DNA of 64,000 bases from NCBI GenBank assembly GCA_041658205.1, contig JBBAAO010000001.1, positions 558,001 through 622,000 on the forward strand, read 5' to 3'. The notes beneath the pieces are model-generated. The model was not told the origin of the DNA and ran no database searches. It worked only from the letters and a program-made list of their open reading frames with translations. Positions 8,829 through 17,167 of the stretch are shown in pieces. The stretch is from Bacteroidota bacterium. GTDB lineage: Bacteria; Bacteroidota; Ignavibacteria; UBA10030; UBA8401. A program made the position numbers and the translations under genes. Position 1 is the stretch's first letter; every line of letters starts with the position of its first letter.

Positions 8829-9359
8829 ATGAAAAAACTGCCGTTCCTTTTTATGATAGTTCTTTTTGGATGTTCGGACTCCGAAGAAAATGCTTCCACC
8901 AATCTGCGGAAGGGGGACGAGTTTTTCAATAAAGGGGAATATGAAATTGCGGAATATTATTATGATAAGATTCCCGAGGAAAGTCTCTTACGTAAATCCG
9001 TCAATCGTAAAATGGACGAGATCCAAAAAATCTATGCCGATCCGACATTGGATACTCGATCGACCAAAAAGAAAGAGGGTGTTTTTGTTACGAAACATAC
9101 ATTTACAGTTAACAACTTGGGAATTCTTCCATTACATACGATAACGGTTTTGAACAGCACAGATCAAAATCTACAGTTCGTAGAACTGGAATTTGTTTAT
9201 TTTGACGACAAGGGAAAAGAAGTAAAACGCTTAACGACAGTTACGAGTACACCAGTACCGAAAAATACTCAAAAAGAATTTACAAGAATATCGCCCGGCA
9301 TGGTGAATGATAAGTTCGTCCGTGCTAATGTTATCTTGACAAAACCAGTGTTCTATTGA
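8829..9359 (+). CDS. Lipoprotein of unknown function
   Basis: The 176-residue product has a lipoprotein signal peptide (MKKLPFLFMIVLFGC, lipobox LFGC). A short helical region (RKGDEFFNKGEYEIAEYYYDKI, split by charges, TPR-like) is followed by a beta-rich domain with LELEFVYFDDKGKEV that resembles FxLYD-type immunoglobulin-like modules. It probably sits in the periplasm or inner face of the outer membrane. Its 3' end overlaps the convergent ppx gene by 7 bp. I do not recognise a specific family. Confidence 0.65.
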   Translation: MKKLPFLFMIVLFGCSDSEENASTNLRKGDEFFNKGEYEIAEYYYDKIPEESLLRKSVNRKMDEIQKIYADPTLDTRSTKKKEGVFVTKHTFTVNNLGILPLHTITVLNSTDQNLQFVELEFVYFDDKGKEVKRLTTVTSTPVPKNTQKEFTRISPGMVNDKFVRANVILTKPVFY

Positions 9360-10276
9360 AATAATTTTTCAATCTCGCGATATACTATCCCATACCGCAA
9401 TCCGCGGTCGCTTACCGTAATTTGTTTGAGACCGCTCGCTTCCATATATCCCATTAAGATTAAAATTCCCGCCAATAAGATATCTGCGCGACCGGCGGAT
9501 ATCTGAGGAAAGGATGTAATTTGCGATAAAGACTTATCCTTGAGTAATCCAAACAAAGCGCAAACATCATCGTACGTAAGGGAATATCCGCTTACTTTTT
9601 CTGGAATATAATGAGGAAGATTTTGATGCAACGCTGCAAGTGTAGTTAATGTTCCGGCCACTCCAATAGAAAATGTAGAAGGGATATCGATCAGCAGTTT
9701 TTTTTGGATATGTGATGCAATGAATTCATGAGCTTCGATTAATGCTCCAATTTCCGGTGGAGAATCTTTTAAGATGCGTTCGGTGATTCTTACACTCCCA
9801 AGGTCAATGCTCACTTTTGAATGAATCTTCGATGCATTGCCGATGATAATTTCTGTGCTGCCTCCGCCGATATCAATAACTGAATAACGATCAGCTTTTC
9901 CTGCAAACTCTGAAATCCCACCGCGATATGTCCACTGTGCTTCATCGTCTCCGGAAAGGATCTCGATGTCGATCCCTGTCTTTTCTTTAATGAAAGAGAT
10001 AAATTCATTTCGATTTTTTGCATCCCGAATTGCACTGGTGCCGACAGCGCAAATTGTCTCCACAGCTAAACGATCGCATGTTGTTTTATAATCGCGAAAG
10101 AATCCTTCAACACGAAGAAACGTTTCTTGATTAATAACGCGTTCAGCATCGACCCCTTTCCCTAATCGTGCGATTACCTGTTGGTCATGCACAATGCGGG
10201 TAATTCCATTCCTGTCTACATCTGCAATAAGAAGCAAGATGGTGTTTGTTCCGATATCGATAGCAGCAACTCTCAT
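9353..10276 (-). CDS. ppx: Ppx/GppA-family exopolyphosphatase
   Basis: The 307-residue protein has the sugar-kinase/actin-like fold with phosphate motifs AIDIGTNTILLLIAD (N-terminus) and VIDIGGGSTEIIIG (about residue 137), plus VAGTLTTLAALHQ. Family members degrade polyphosphate or pppGpp. The short length, lacking the C-terminal HD domain of E. coli Ppx, matches the single-module form frequent in Bacteroidota. The start overlaps the prmA stop by 4 bp, so it is the last gene of a minus-strand operon of four overlapping genes. Confidence 0.9.
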   Translation of the reverse strand: MRVAAIDIGTNTILLLIADVDRNGITRIVHDQQVIARLGKGVDAERVINQETFLRVEGFFRDYKTTCDRLAVETICAVGTSAIRDAKNRNEFISFIKEKTGIDIEILSGDDEAQWTYRGGISEFAGKADRYSVIDIGGGSTEIIIGNASKIHSKVSIDLGSVRITERILKDSPPEIGALIEAHEFIASHIQKKLLIDIPSTFSIGVAGTLTTLAALHQNLPHYIPEKVSGYSLTYDDVCALFGLLKDKSLSQITSFPQISAGRADILLAGILILMGYMEASGLKQITVSDRGLRYGIVYREIEKLFQ

Positions 10277-11124
10277 ATTTTTTCTGCGACCATCCCGATC
10301 CAGTCATTTTCTTGAAGGACTGTGATCACCTTAAAATTTCGCTGCTGTAATGCTGACTCAATAATTTCACGATCACCGACTAACAGACCCGAGAAGAATA
10401 TTTTTCCTTGTGGTGAAACTTTCGCCAGCATGGAATCCATCAGCTCTAAAATCGTATTGCGAATAATATTTGCAAGCACAATATCGAAATGGGCTTCAGT
10501 TACAACATCCATTGATCCAATGCGTATTTCAATGTTGTCTTGAACATTATTACGCTTTGCGTTCTCAATACCATTATCCAGAGACCATTCATCGATATCG
10601 ACACCAACGACATGTTTCGCACCGAGTTTTACAGCGCCGATTGCCAATATTCCCGTTCCGGTGCCAACATCCAGAACCGTGGTTCCTGGTGGAAGATATT
10701 GTTCCATCAGTCGTATCATCAATCTTGTGGTTTCGTGATACCCAGTTCCAAACGTCATTTTTGGATCAATGATAATAACCGTTTTATTAGGATCATTAAC
10801 AATGTGCCAGGAGGGGGTGATGACAAACCTATCCGAAACGTGGATTGGCTGTATTGTTTTTTCCCACTCTTCATTCCAATTTCTATTTTTGATTTCAGAG
10901 GTGCTTACATGTTCGATAAAGGAAAGCTGATACAGTTCGGAAATGTCTTTAATGACCTGATCGATTGATTCATGCCACTCATTTTTTTTGATGAAGCAGT
11001 GTATTCCACGGTCATCTTCCAAAAATCCTTCAAACGGAAAATCAGACAGTGCTGCGGGCAGAATCTCTCGTACATGCTCATCAGGAAGGACGGAAATGTG
11101 AATATCGAGATAAGTATCATTCAT
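10273..11124 (-). CDS. prmA: Ribosomal protein L11 methyltransferase
   Basis: The 283-residue class I SAM methyltransferase shows PrmA hallmarks: an N-terminal substrate-recognition domain, MTFGTGYHETTRLM, SAM-binding motif VLDVGTGTGILAIGAVKLGA and the catalytic-loop motif VLANIIRNTI. It methylates lysines and the N-terminus of L11. The length is close to normal. It overlaps both neighbours by 4 bp (ATGA junctions), so translation is probably coupled with the membrane protein upstream and ppx downstream. Confidence 0.93.
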   Translation of the reverse strand: MNDTYLDIHISVLPDEHVREILPAALSDFPFEGFLEDDRGIHCFIKKNEWHESIDQVIKDISELYQLSFIEHVSTSEIKNRNWNEEWEKTIQPIHVSDRFVITPSWHIVNDPNKTVIIIDPKMTFGTGYHETTRLMIRLMEQYLPPGTTVLDVGTGTGILAIGAVKLGAKHVVGVDIDEWSLDNGIENAKRNNVQDNIEIRIGSMDVVTEAHFDIVLANIIRNTILELMDSMLAKVSPQGKIFFSGLLVGDREIIESALQQRNFKVITVLQENDWIGMVAEKI

Positions 11125-11783
11125 AATTTTTTTATCCGTTGATGGATTAATGCATCGACAGTCTCTTTATTCATTTCAAGCCAAAAAATCTGGTCTTGAT
11201 AGTTTTCCTGCATTTTCCGGTCAGCTTTATTGTGTCGCACATTCATTCCATAGATGAACCAAATAAGAACGACTGCGGAAACCGCCGGGATCGTTGTCAG
11301 TTGTGTTGTTGCAATCTGTACAATCAAAGCGGCAACGCCGACAATACCGAACCAAAATGATGTTCTGCGTATATTGATCATGATATGATAGATCATTCCG
11401 AAAAAGAAAATCTTATCATGAACAGTCACAGGCATATGGTGATTTAAAATGTAAAAATAGAGGCGCCGTGCCTCGTCTTCAGTGAGCGGATGGGAGGAAG
11501 AAATTTCCCGAGATCGATCGAGAATATAAATACTCGGCTGATTTTCCTGGAACGCCTTTCGCTTTTTCGGAGTTTCTTTGGAATAAAAACTAAATCCTGC
11601 CACAATCGAAGCAAGAAAAAAGAATGGGATTCCAAATCCCAACGTTGCAAAGGGATAAAGATTGATACCAAAACCAAGGCTTAACAAATAGGCAACAACG
11701 ATGAAATAAGCGCCGGGGATAACGATTCGCACGATCTCAAAAAATGCAAATCGGGTAGAAGATCCGTTCATATTACTTTCCAA
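11121..11783 (-). CDS. Integral membrane protein of unknown function
   Basis: The 220-residue protein has four predicted membrane helices in two pairs (about residues 12-35, 42-65, 140-160, 165-185) separated by a soluble loop with many charged residues. It overlaps the M28 peptidase gene by 11 bp at its start; an alternative ATG at 11771 would reduce this. The 4-bp overlap with prmA shows it is part of the same transcript. No enzymatic motif is visible and I do not recognise the family. Confidence 0.7.
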   Translation of the reverse strand: MESNMNGSSTRFAFFEIVRIVIPGAYFIVVAYLLSLGFGINLYPFATLGFGIPFFFLASIVAGFSFYSKETPKKRKAFQENQPSIYILDRSREISSSHPLTEDEARRLYFYILNHHMPVTVHDKIFFFGMIYHIMINIRRTSFWFGIVGVAALIVQIATTQLTTIPAVSAVVLIWFIYGMNVRHNKADRKMQENYQDQIFWLEMNKETVDALIHQRIKKL

Positions 11784-12762
11784 GTTTTGTGTAAATGACG
11801 GCGGATAAAACAGTGCCTACAGATTCTAAACTTTCCGGACTGCATTTGTCCGGAGTGTCTTGCGTTGTATGCCAGTGCGGATATTGAAAATCGATGATGT
11901 CGATAGTTGGAATGCCGACTTCGTTTAATGCGATGTGGTCATCGGAAATAGCTTCTCCGGGAATTCGGATGAATTGTGTTGCGTGAACTTCTTCCGCTGT
12001 GGACCATACGATATCTAACAATTGGGGAGCACTTCGCATTGAGTTTTGTTCAAGAGGTATTTGCAGGTCTTTGTCCCCAACCATATCCAATAAGATTCCA
12101 AATTGAGGAGTATACGCGGGATCTTTTGTCTTTGCAAAATATTTTGCGCCGAGGAAATAGAGATCGGTGTTTCCGTCCTTTCTTGAGTCACCGTAATCTT
12201 CGCCATCAACAAGTAAAATATCAACACCGATTGGAGGAGGTGTTGCCTTAAAAAGTCGGGCAAGTTCCAACAATACTGCGACCCCGCTTGCGCCATCATT
12301 TGCGCCGATGATAGGTTTAGAATGATTTGCCGGATCAGCATCCTCTTCGGCACGAGGACGGGTATCCCAATGGGCGATTAATAAAATACGTTGGGTAGCA
12401 AGTAGATTAAATTGAGCAAAAATATTTGTCAGAAATAACGATTCGTTATACCCTTTTTGATTGAATTGCTGAAGTTTTACGTTGTCGGCAAATTTTTTCA
12501 GCTCACTCTCTAAAAAAAACAGGCACTTTTTATGTCCGTCAGAATTAGGATTGCGTGGACCGAAATCCGTTTGCACTTTCAAATAACTAAATGCTTTATT
12601 GCCGTCAAATGCCGGAAATTTTTTTTGCATGGTCTGTTTTGACTGTTGCTGAGAAGAGGGCTGTTCCTGTTGCTTTTGTTCGCACGAGCCGAAACTTAAT
12701 ATCAGGAGAGAAAAAATAATGAATTCGTTTTTTTGAATAAATGAACGTAACTCTGAATGCAT
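11773..12762 (-). CDS. M28-family peptidase / glutaminyl cyclase-like lipoprotein
   Basis: The 329-residue exported protein has a signal segment ending in FGSC (likely lipidated Cys), a Gln-rich linker and an M28 zinc-hydrolase domain. Metal and catalytic motifs are visible in order: AHWDTRP, GANDGASGVA (Asp), LVDGEDYGD (Glu), LDMVGD (Asp), and a terminal HWHTTQDT (His). The AHWDTRP and DGEDYG pattern is closer to secreted glutaminyl-peptide cyclotransferases than to aminopeptidases. T9SS and lipoprotein exporters often form N-terminal pyroglutamate, which fits. First gene of the minus-strand operon. Confidence 0.88.
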   Translation of the reverse strand: MHSELRSFIQKNEFIIFSLLILSFGSCEQKQQEQPSSQQQSKQTMQKKFPAFDGNKAFSYLKVQTDFGPRNPNSDGHKKCLFFLESELKKFADNVKLQQFNQKGYNESLFLTNIFAQFNLLATQRILLIAHWDTRPRAEEDADPANHSKPIIGANDGASGVAVLLELARLFKATPPPIGVDILLVDGEDYGDSRKDGNTDLYFLGAKYFAKTKDPAYTPQFGILLDMVGDKDLQIPLEQNSMRSAPQLLDIVWSTAEEVHATQFIRIPGEAISDDHIALNEVGIPTIDIIDFQYPHWHTTQDTPDKCSPESLESVGTVLSAVIYTKLGK

Positions 12763-12791
12763 CTTAGTAAATTCTCATTGGTATTGAACAG

Positions 12792-12821
12792 TTGTTTTAC
12801 TATCTTGTTGAAGAATATAAT
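12792..12821 (+). promoter_or_regulatory. Candidate sigma-70-like promoter of the terC gene
   Basis: TTGTTT (12792-12797), an 18-bp spacer and a perfect TATAAT (12816-12821) lie in the divergent gap, 14 bp before the ATG. The short distance would give a very short leader. Confidence 0.4.
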
Positions 12822-12835
12822 AAATTTAATCTTAA

Positions 12836-13660
12836 ATGCCCTTACGAAAAGCTATCTATTGGAGTATCTTCTGGATTGCGCTGTCACTTTCGTTTAATGT
12901 AGTAATTTACTACACTCACGGTCAGCAAAAAGCCCTCGAATTTCTCACCGGTTATATCATTGAAAAATCACTTTCAGTCGATAATCTGTTTGTGTTCCTC
13001 ATTGTATTCACCATCTTTGGAGTCGAGTTACGGGATCAACGCCGGGTTCTCAACTACGGCATTGTTGGTGTTATTATCCTTCGCGGCATTCTCATTATAT
13101 TAGGCGCAACATTGGTGGAACAGTTCCATTGGATTCTCTATTTCTTTGGGGCAATGTTAATATATGCGGGATATCGAGTTATCTATGGAGAGGATGCTAA
13201 AATTGAACCGGAAAAGAACCTTGCAGTAAAACTGTTCCGGAAGATCATACCGGTGAATAATAGCTATCATGGACACAGCTTTTTCATTAGACAAGCTGGT
13301 AAAACCTTTGCCACTCCGCTTTTTGTGTGTCTTTTAGTGATTGAGACAACAGATGTGGTTTTTGCAATAGACTCTATCCCGGCTATTTTTGCCATTACAA
13401 CGGATACGTTTATCATTCTTACTTCCAATCTTATGGCGGTATTAGGACTCCGTTCTCTGTATTTCGTATTGGCTGAAGTTCATGCTTCATTTGTCTATGT
13501 TAAATATGGTGTCGGTGTAGTTTTAGCTTTTGTCGGTGTAAAAATGATAATTGTGGACTTTTTTAAGATTGATACTGTCGTTTCCTTATCTATTATCCTA
13601 TCAATTCTAACGATTTCTGTTATTCTTTCCTACTTCAAAAATCGTAACCCATCAACATAA
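12836..13660 (+). CDS. TerC/Alx-family membrane protein
   Basis: The 274-residue protein has about eight membrane helices and the family signatures SLSVDNLFVFLIVFTIFG (acidic residues in the membrane, about residue 47) and VVFAIDSIPAIFAIT (about 180), the conserved Asp-containing motifs of TerC. Members export manganese or contribute to tellurite and pH-stress resistance; Alx-type Mn export is the best-supported role. No metal-sensing riboswitch was recognised in the short upstream gap. Monocistronic and divergent from the M28 operon. Confidence 0.88.
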   Translation: MPLRKAIYWSIFWIALSLSFNVVIYYTHGQQKALEFLTGYIIEKSLSVDNLFVFLIVFTIFGVELRDQRRVLNYGIVGVIILRGILIILGATLVEQFHWILYFFGAMLIYAGYRVIYGEDAKIEPEKNLAVKLFRKIIPVNNSYHGHSFFIRQAGKTFATPLFVCLLVIETTDVVFAIDSIPAIFAITTDTFIILTSNLMAVLGLRSLYFVLAEVHASFVYVKYGVGVVLAFVGVKMIIVDFFKIDTVVSLSIILSILTISVILSYFKNRNPST

Positions 13661-13801
13661 ACATTAGAATTATTTAATTTGCCTCATAACCCCTTTATTG
13701 GGTACCTTTAAACAGTTTTTAGAGTGGTCACGGCTATTTTAAAAACATTGAAAAAACACCCTCTGAATATCGGGGGAATTTCTCAACAATTTGAGGGGAT
13801 A

Positions 13802-14518
13802 ATGAGAAAGATTCTGTTCAATACTTTCTGGTTTGTGCCAATGGTGATTTTTGGTTGTTTCGATGGCTCATTTTCAGCAAAGTCTGATAAGATCTTTATT
13901 CAGGAAGAAGTCAGAACAAAACTTGACCAAAAATCCTTAGCAATTCTGAATAAATATGGTAAGACGATACGCTACTATTCCGAACGATATGGGATAGATT
14001 GGCGATTGGTTGTAGCTGTCATCAAAGTAGAATCGAGATTTGATCATTCTGCTGAAAGCCATAGAGGTGCAAAAGGTTTCATGCAAATTATGCCTGCTAC
14101 ACAGACCGAAATTGCTGAAAAATTCGGACTGGAAAGCGAAGCATTTGATGATCCGCATGGTAATATCCGCGGAGGCATTTTCTATCTGGCAAGACTCTAC
14201 AAACAGTTCGGAGATGATGGATTGAGTGAAGAAAACAGAGTTAAATTTACACTTGCTGCATACAATGCAGGTTCCGGTAGGGTAAATGATGCTCAAAAGA
14301 TGGCTGAATATGTCAATGATAACCCTAAAGAATGGAAATCTGTAAAAAACTCCCTTTCTTTATTATCAAAAAAATACTCATCATTACATAAATTTGTATG
14401 GGAAGAGAAAAAACCTACAAACGGCTATTTCAAAGGTTGGAAAGAAACATCAAATTATGTTGAATCGGTAATAACTTACTACGATGAATATAGAAAGGTC
14501 TTTGATAAAAAGGCTTAA
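13802..14518 (+). CDS. Lytic transglycosylase (SLT domain)
   Basis: The 238-residue peptidoglycan lyase starts at ATG 13802, preceded by GAGGGG; a longer in-frame GTG at 13724 lacks support. A signal peptide with a possible lipobox (VIFGC) is followed by the SLT domain: YGIDWRLVVAVIKVESRFD (catalytic Glu about residue 77), GAKGFMQIMPAT, YLARLYKQFGDDG and LAAYNAGSGRV. This order is typical of MltE/MltF/Slt-type enzymes, which cleave glycan strands to form 1,6-anhydromuropeptides. A terminator shared with the convergent arginine decarboxylase follows. Confidence 0.9.
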   Translation: MRKILFNTFWFVPMVIFGCFDGSFSAKSDKIFIQEEVRTKLDQKSLAILNKYGKTIRYYSERYGIDWRLVVAVIKVESRFDHSAESHRGAKGFMQIMPATQTEIAEKFGLESEAFDDPHGNIRGGIFYLARLYKQFGDDGLSEENRVKFTLAAYNAGSGRVNDAQKMAEYVNDNPKEWKSVKNSLSLLSKKYSSLHKFVWEEKKPTNGYFKGWKETSNYVESVITYYDEYRKVFDKKA

Positions 14519-14541
14519 GTAGTAATAAATAAAAATCAAAT

Positions 14542-14571
14542 AAAAAGGGACGCATTATGCGTCCCTTTTTA
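14542..14571. terminator. Bidirectional terminator between convergent genes
   Basis: The arms AAAAAGGGACGCA and TGCGTCCCTTTTT pair around a TTA loop. A/T tracts on both sides suit termination from the transglycosylase gene (+) and the arginine decarboxylase gene (-). Confidence 0.88.
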
Positions 14572-14594
14572 TTTGTAAAAATATTATGAAGCTT

Positions 14595-15143
14595 TTATGA
14601 AAGGAGGACAGCGGCTGAAATTACAGTCGTCCACTTTCCGTCTTTATCGCCCTCAGCAGATTGGGTAACATTAAACGTTTTAAGGATCTTTCCGCTCATT
14701 TTAAAGTGCTTTTCACGCTCATCCCAAGCAACATTAGGGTCAAATTCAAGCCCTAGAGTCGTTGCCAACATGGTGGCGGCTAGGTCTTCAGCATATTCAC
14801 CTGCTTTTTCTTCCGTTTCGCCAAAAGGATGATGCTCAGAAAGGTAACCGTATTGAGAATCGTCAGCAGCCATTGCAACACCAATGGAGGATGCTACTAG
14901 TCGATTAGGCTCATTTGTGGCGTTTCTTGCCATAACACAAAATGTCACTTGTCCTGGTTCAAGTACTTTTAATCCGTCGGCAACGGAGATGCGTTTACAC
15001 TTTGGGGGATAGATGCTGGATACGGTTACAAGATTGCATTTTTCAATGCCGGCGTTACGTAAGGCAAGTTCGAATGACTGCAGATAATCTTTGTGTCTGC
15101 CGACGCCTTTGGTGAAGAACATTTTGGCTGGGACGAATGACAA
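14595..15143 (-). CDS. pdaD: Pyruvoyl-dependent arginine decarboxylase
   Basis: The 182-residue proenzyme forms agmatine from arginine for polyamine synthesis. The self-cleavage site is in VTVSSIYPP, where cleavage between S42 and S43 generates the pyruvoyl group. Later blocks (GQVTFCVMARNATNEPNRL, SSIGVAMAADDSQYGYLSEHH and FGETEEKAGEYAEDLA) match bacterial/archaeal PvlArgDC. The start is TTG at 15143, supported by AAAGGAGA (15158-15151) 7 bp upstream. Agmatine-utilising genes are not in the window. The gene stands alone behind a 174-bp gap to tyrS. Confidence 0.93.
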   Translation of the reverse strand: MSFVPAKMFFTKGVGRHKDYLQSFELALRNAGIEKCNLVTVSSIYPPKCKRISVADGLKVLEPGQVTFCVMARNATNEPNRLVASSIGVAMAADDSQYGYLSEHHPFGETEEKAGEYAEDLAATMLATTLGLEFDPNVAWDEREKHFKMSGKILKTFNVTQSAEGDKDGKWTTVISAAVLLS

Positions 15144-15317
15144 CGTCTCATCTCCTTTTGTGGTTGGTGAATAAAAGTATTATGGTATTTTTGATTTATA
15201 AAAAAAATTCGTCATAGATCATCCGTAAAATGTGTGTTGTGATCGTTTGATGTGATGCGAAATATACAGATTGTTCTAAAAAATGCAAACAAAAATATTG
15301 TTAAAATTACTTTAGAT

Positions 15318-16529
15318 TCAAGACGGAATGATCTTGAGAAATTTTCGTTTTCCCACTTTAATGATCTTCGGTTCTGTCAGTTGGACATCAATTTTGGAGT
15401 CTGTAATTTTTTCATTATTGATCGTCACGCCGCCTTGTTCAATCAGCCGTCGAGCTTCGCCTTTCGAAGGAACAAGTTTCGTGTCGGTCAAAAGCTGCAA
15501 GATGTTTACGGAATCTCCTTTTGATCCAAAATTCATCTCTTCAATGATATCGGGAAGATCCTTCTTTACGAAGATTCTGTCGAATTCATCTTCTGCCGCT
15601 TGTGCCGCTTCTTTATCATGATATAACGTAACGATTTCTTTTGCTAAACGACGTTTCGTATTTCGTGGATCGTTTTCGATTGCCGATTTGATTTCCGCTA
15701 GTTGCGAATTTGGAATGTTCGTTGCCAGCACAAAAAAATCATACATCAATCTATCAGGAATGGAAAGTGTTTTGCCAAAAATCTCGCGGGGTGAATCACT
15801 GATACCAATATAATTATCAAGCGACTTGCTCATTTTTTCAATACCATCTGTTCCCGGAAGGATGGGCATTGTTAAAATAACCTGTGCGTCCTTTCCGAAC
15901 TCGCGCTGGATTGAACGGCCGACAAGCAGATTGAATTTTTGATCCGTGCCGCCCAGTTCCACATCACTTTCGATTGCAACAGAATCCATCGCTTGCGCAA
16001 GGGGATAGAGAAACTCGTGAAGCGAGATAGGTTCTTCTTTATTGAACCGTGTATGGAAATCTTCCCGCTCCAGCATCTGTGAAACTGTATATTTACTCGT
16101 TAGCTTAATCACATCTGCAAAACTCATTTTCCCTAGCCACTCAGAATTGTAAATCATTTTGACATTCTTGTCGGATAAAATTTTCTTTGCCTGGTCAAAA
16201 TAACTTTCGCCGTTCTTTCGAGTCTCTTCAAGTGTTAGGGAAGGACGCGTTTTGCTTTTTCCCGATGGGTCTCCAATCATCCCGGTGAAATCTCCCACAA
16301 TAAGAATTGCTGTATGTCCTAAGTCTTGAAACTGACGAAGTTTACGAAGTACAACAGAATGTCCCAAATGAAGATCCGGACGGCTTGGATCGCACCCGAG
16401 TTTAACATTCATCGGCTTGTTGGTTTTGATCGATTTTTCAATTTTCTGAACGAGGTCTGCTTCGGGGATGATCTCCGAAACGCCTCGTTTAATTAGGTCC
16501 ATCTGTTCGTTAAGTGAAGGAAATGGCAT
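15318..16529 (-). CDS. tyrS: Tyrosyl-tRNA synthetase
   Basis: The 403-residue class I synthetase has the HIGH-type motif HLGHSVVL, preceded by KLGCDPSRPDLH, and KMSKSLDNYIG, with a C-terminal S4 RNA-binding domain (LPSKGEARRLIEQGGVTINN after VPSKGEARR-like start). This is the shorter bacterial TyrRS subtype (TyrZ-like) rather than the E. coli TyrS clade. It lies 41 bp downstream of smpB on the same strand and is probably co-transcribed. Confidence 0.95.
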   Translation of the reverse strand: MPFPSLNEQMDLIKRGVSEIIPEADLVQKIEKSIKTNKPMNVKLGCDPSRPDLHLGHSVVLRKLRQFQDLGHTAILIVGDFTGMIGDPSGKSKTRPSLTLEETRKNGESYFDQAKKILSDKNVKMIYNSEWLGKMSFADVIKLTSKYTVSQMLEREDFHTRFNKEEPISLHEFLYPLAQAMDSVAIESDVELGGTDQKFNLLVGRSIQREFGKDAQVILTMPILPGTDGIEKMSKSLDNYIGISDSPREIFGKTLSIPDRLMYDFFVLATNIPNSQLAEIKSAIENDPRNTKRRLAKEIVTLYHDKEAAQAAEDEFDRIFVKKDLPDIIEEMNFGSKGDSVNILQLLTDTKLVPSKGEARRLIEQGGVTINNEKITDSKIDVQLTEPKIIKVGKRKFLKIIPS

Positions 16530-16570
16530 GTTCAGTTTTTATGATAGATAGTGCTGTGAGTAATGTATAC

Positions 16571-17023
16571 TTATGAATTTCGTCGCATTTCGCGTTCAAC
16601 ATCGCGTTCTTTTATCGATTCCCGTTTGTCGTGTAATTTTTTACCTTTGGCAATTCCGAGTTGTACTTTGGCATTTCCTTTTTTAAAGTACAATTTCAAC
16701 GGCACCAACGTTAATCCTTTTTCATTCGTTTTCACGTTAAGTTTCGCAATTTCGCTTTTATTCAGCAGCAATTTCCGTGTTCGGATAGGGTCATGATTGA
16801 ATTGGTTTGCCTGTTCGTATGGACTGATATGCATATTTATCAGCCACACTTCGCCATTCTTGATTAAAGCATAACTGTCCTGCAGATTGGCTTTTCCGGC
16901 ACGCAATGATTTTACTTCTGAGCCTTTTAAAACAATTCCTGCCTCGTACGAATCGAGAATTTCATACTCAAAGCGTGCGCGGCGGTTGGAAATTGATGCA
17001 TGTTCTTCTTTTTGTTTTTCCAT
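16571..17023 (-). CDS. smpB: tmRNA-binding protein SmpB
   Basis: The 150-residue protein matches SmpB throughout: NRRARFEYEILDSYEAGIVL, GSEVKSLRAGKANLQDSYA, INMHISPYEQAN, HDPIRTRKLLLNKSEI and the basic tail KLHDKRESIKERDVERE that folds on the ribosome. With tmRNA it rescues stalled ribosomes. The ssrA gene was not recognised nearby. Divergent from guaA across a 144-bp gap. Confidence 0.96.
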   Translation of the reverse strand: MEKQKEEHASISNRRARFEYEILDSYEAGIVLKGSEVKSLRAGKANLQDSYALIKNGEVWLINMHISPYEQANQFNHDPIRTRKLLLNKSEIAKLNVKTNEKGLTLVPLKLYFKKGNAKVQLGIAKGKKLHDKRESIKERDVEREMRRNS

Positions 17024-17167
17024 TGTTCGTTCATGAAATTACAGAAAACCTTTCCTATTTACAATAGAATCGAACGATAAATCAATCTTGGAAAAACAAA
17101 CAATGTGCGTTATCTTCTACTATATCCACAGTCCGCACACTGAAATCTAAACTCTCAAACATCATCC

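Noticed and set aside
13724..13801. Longer start of the lytic transglycosylase
   Set aside because: The extension lacks a ribosome site and would bury the signal peptide; ATG 13802 has GAGGGG before it.
17024..17167. Purine riboswitch ahead of guaA
   Set aside because: The leader lacks the conserved three-way junction core that I would expect and has no terminator-like switch.
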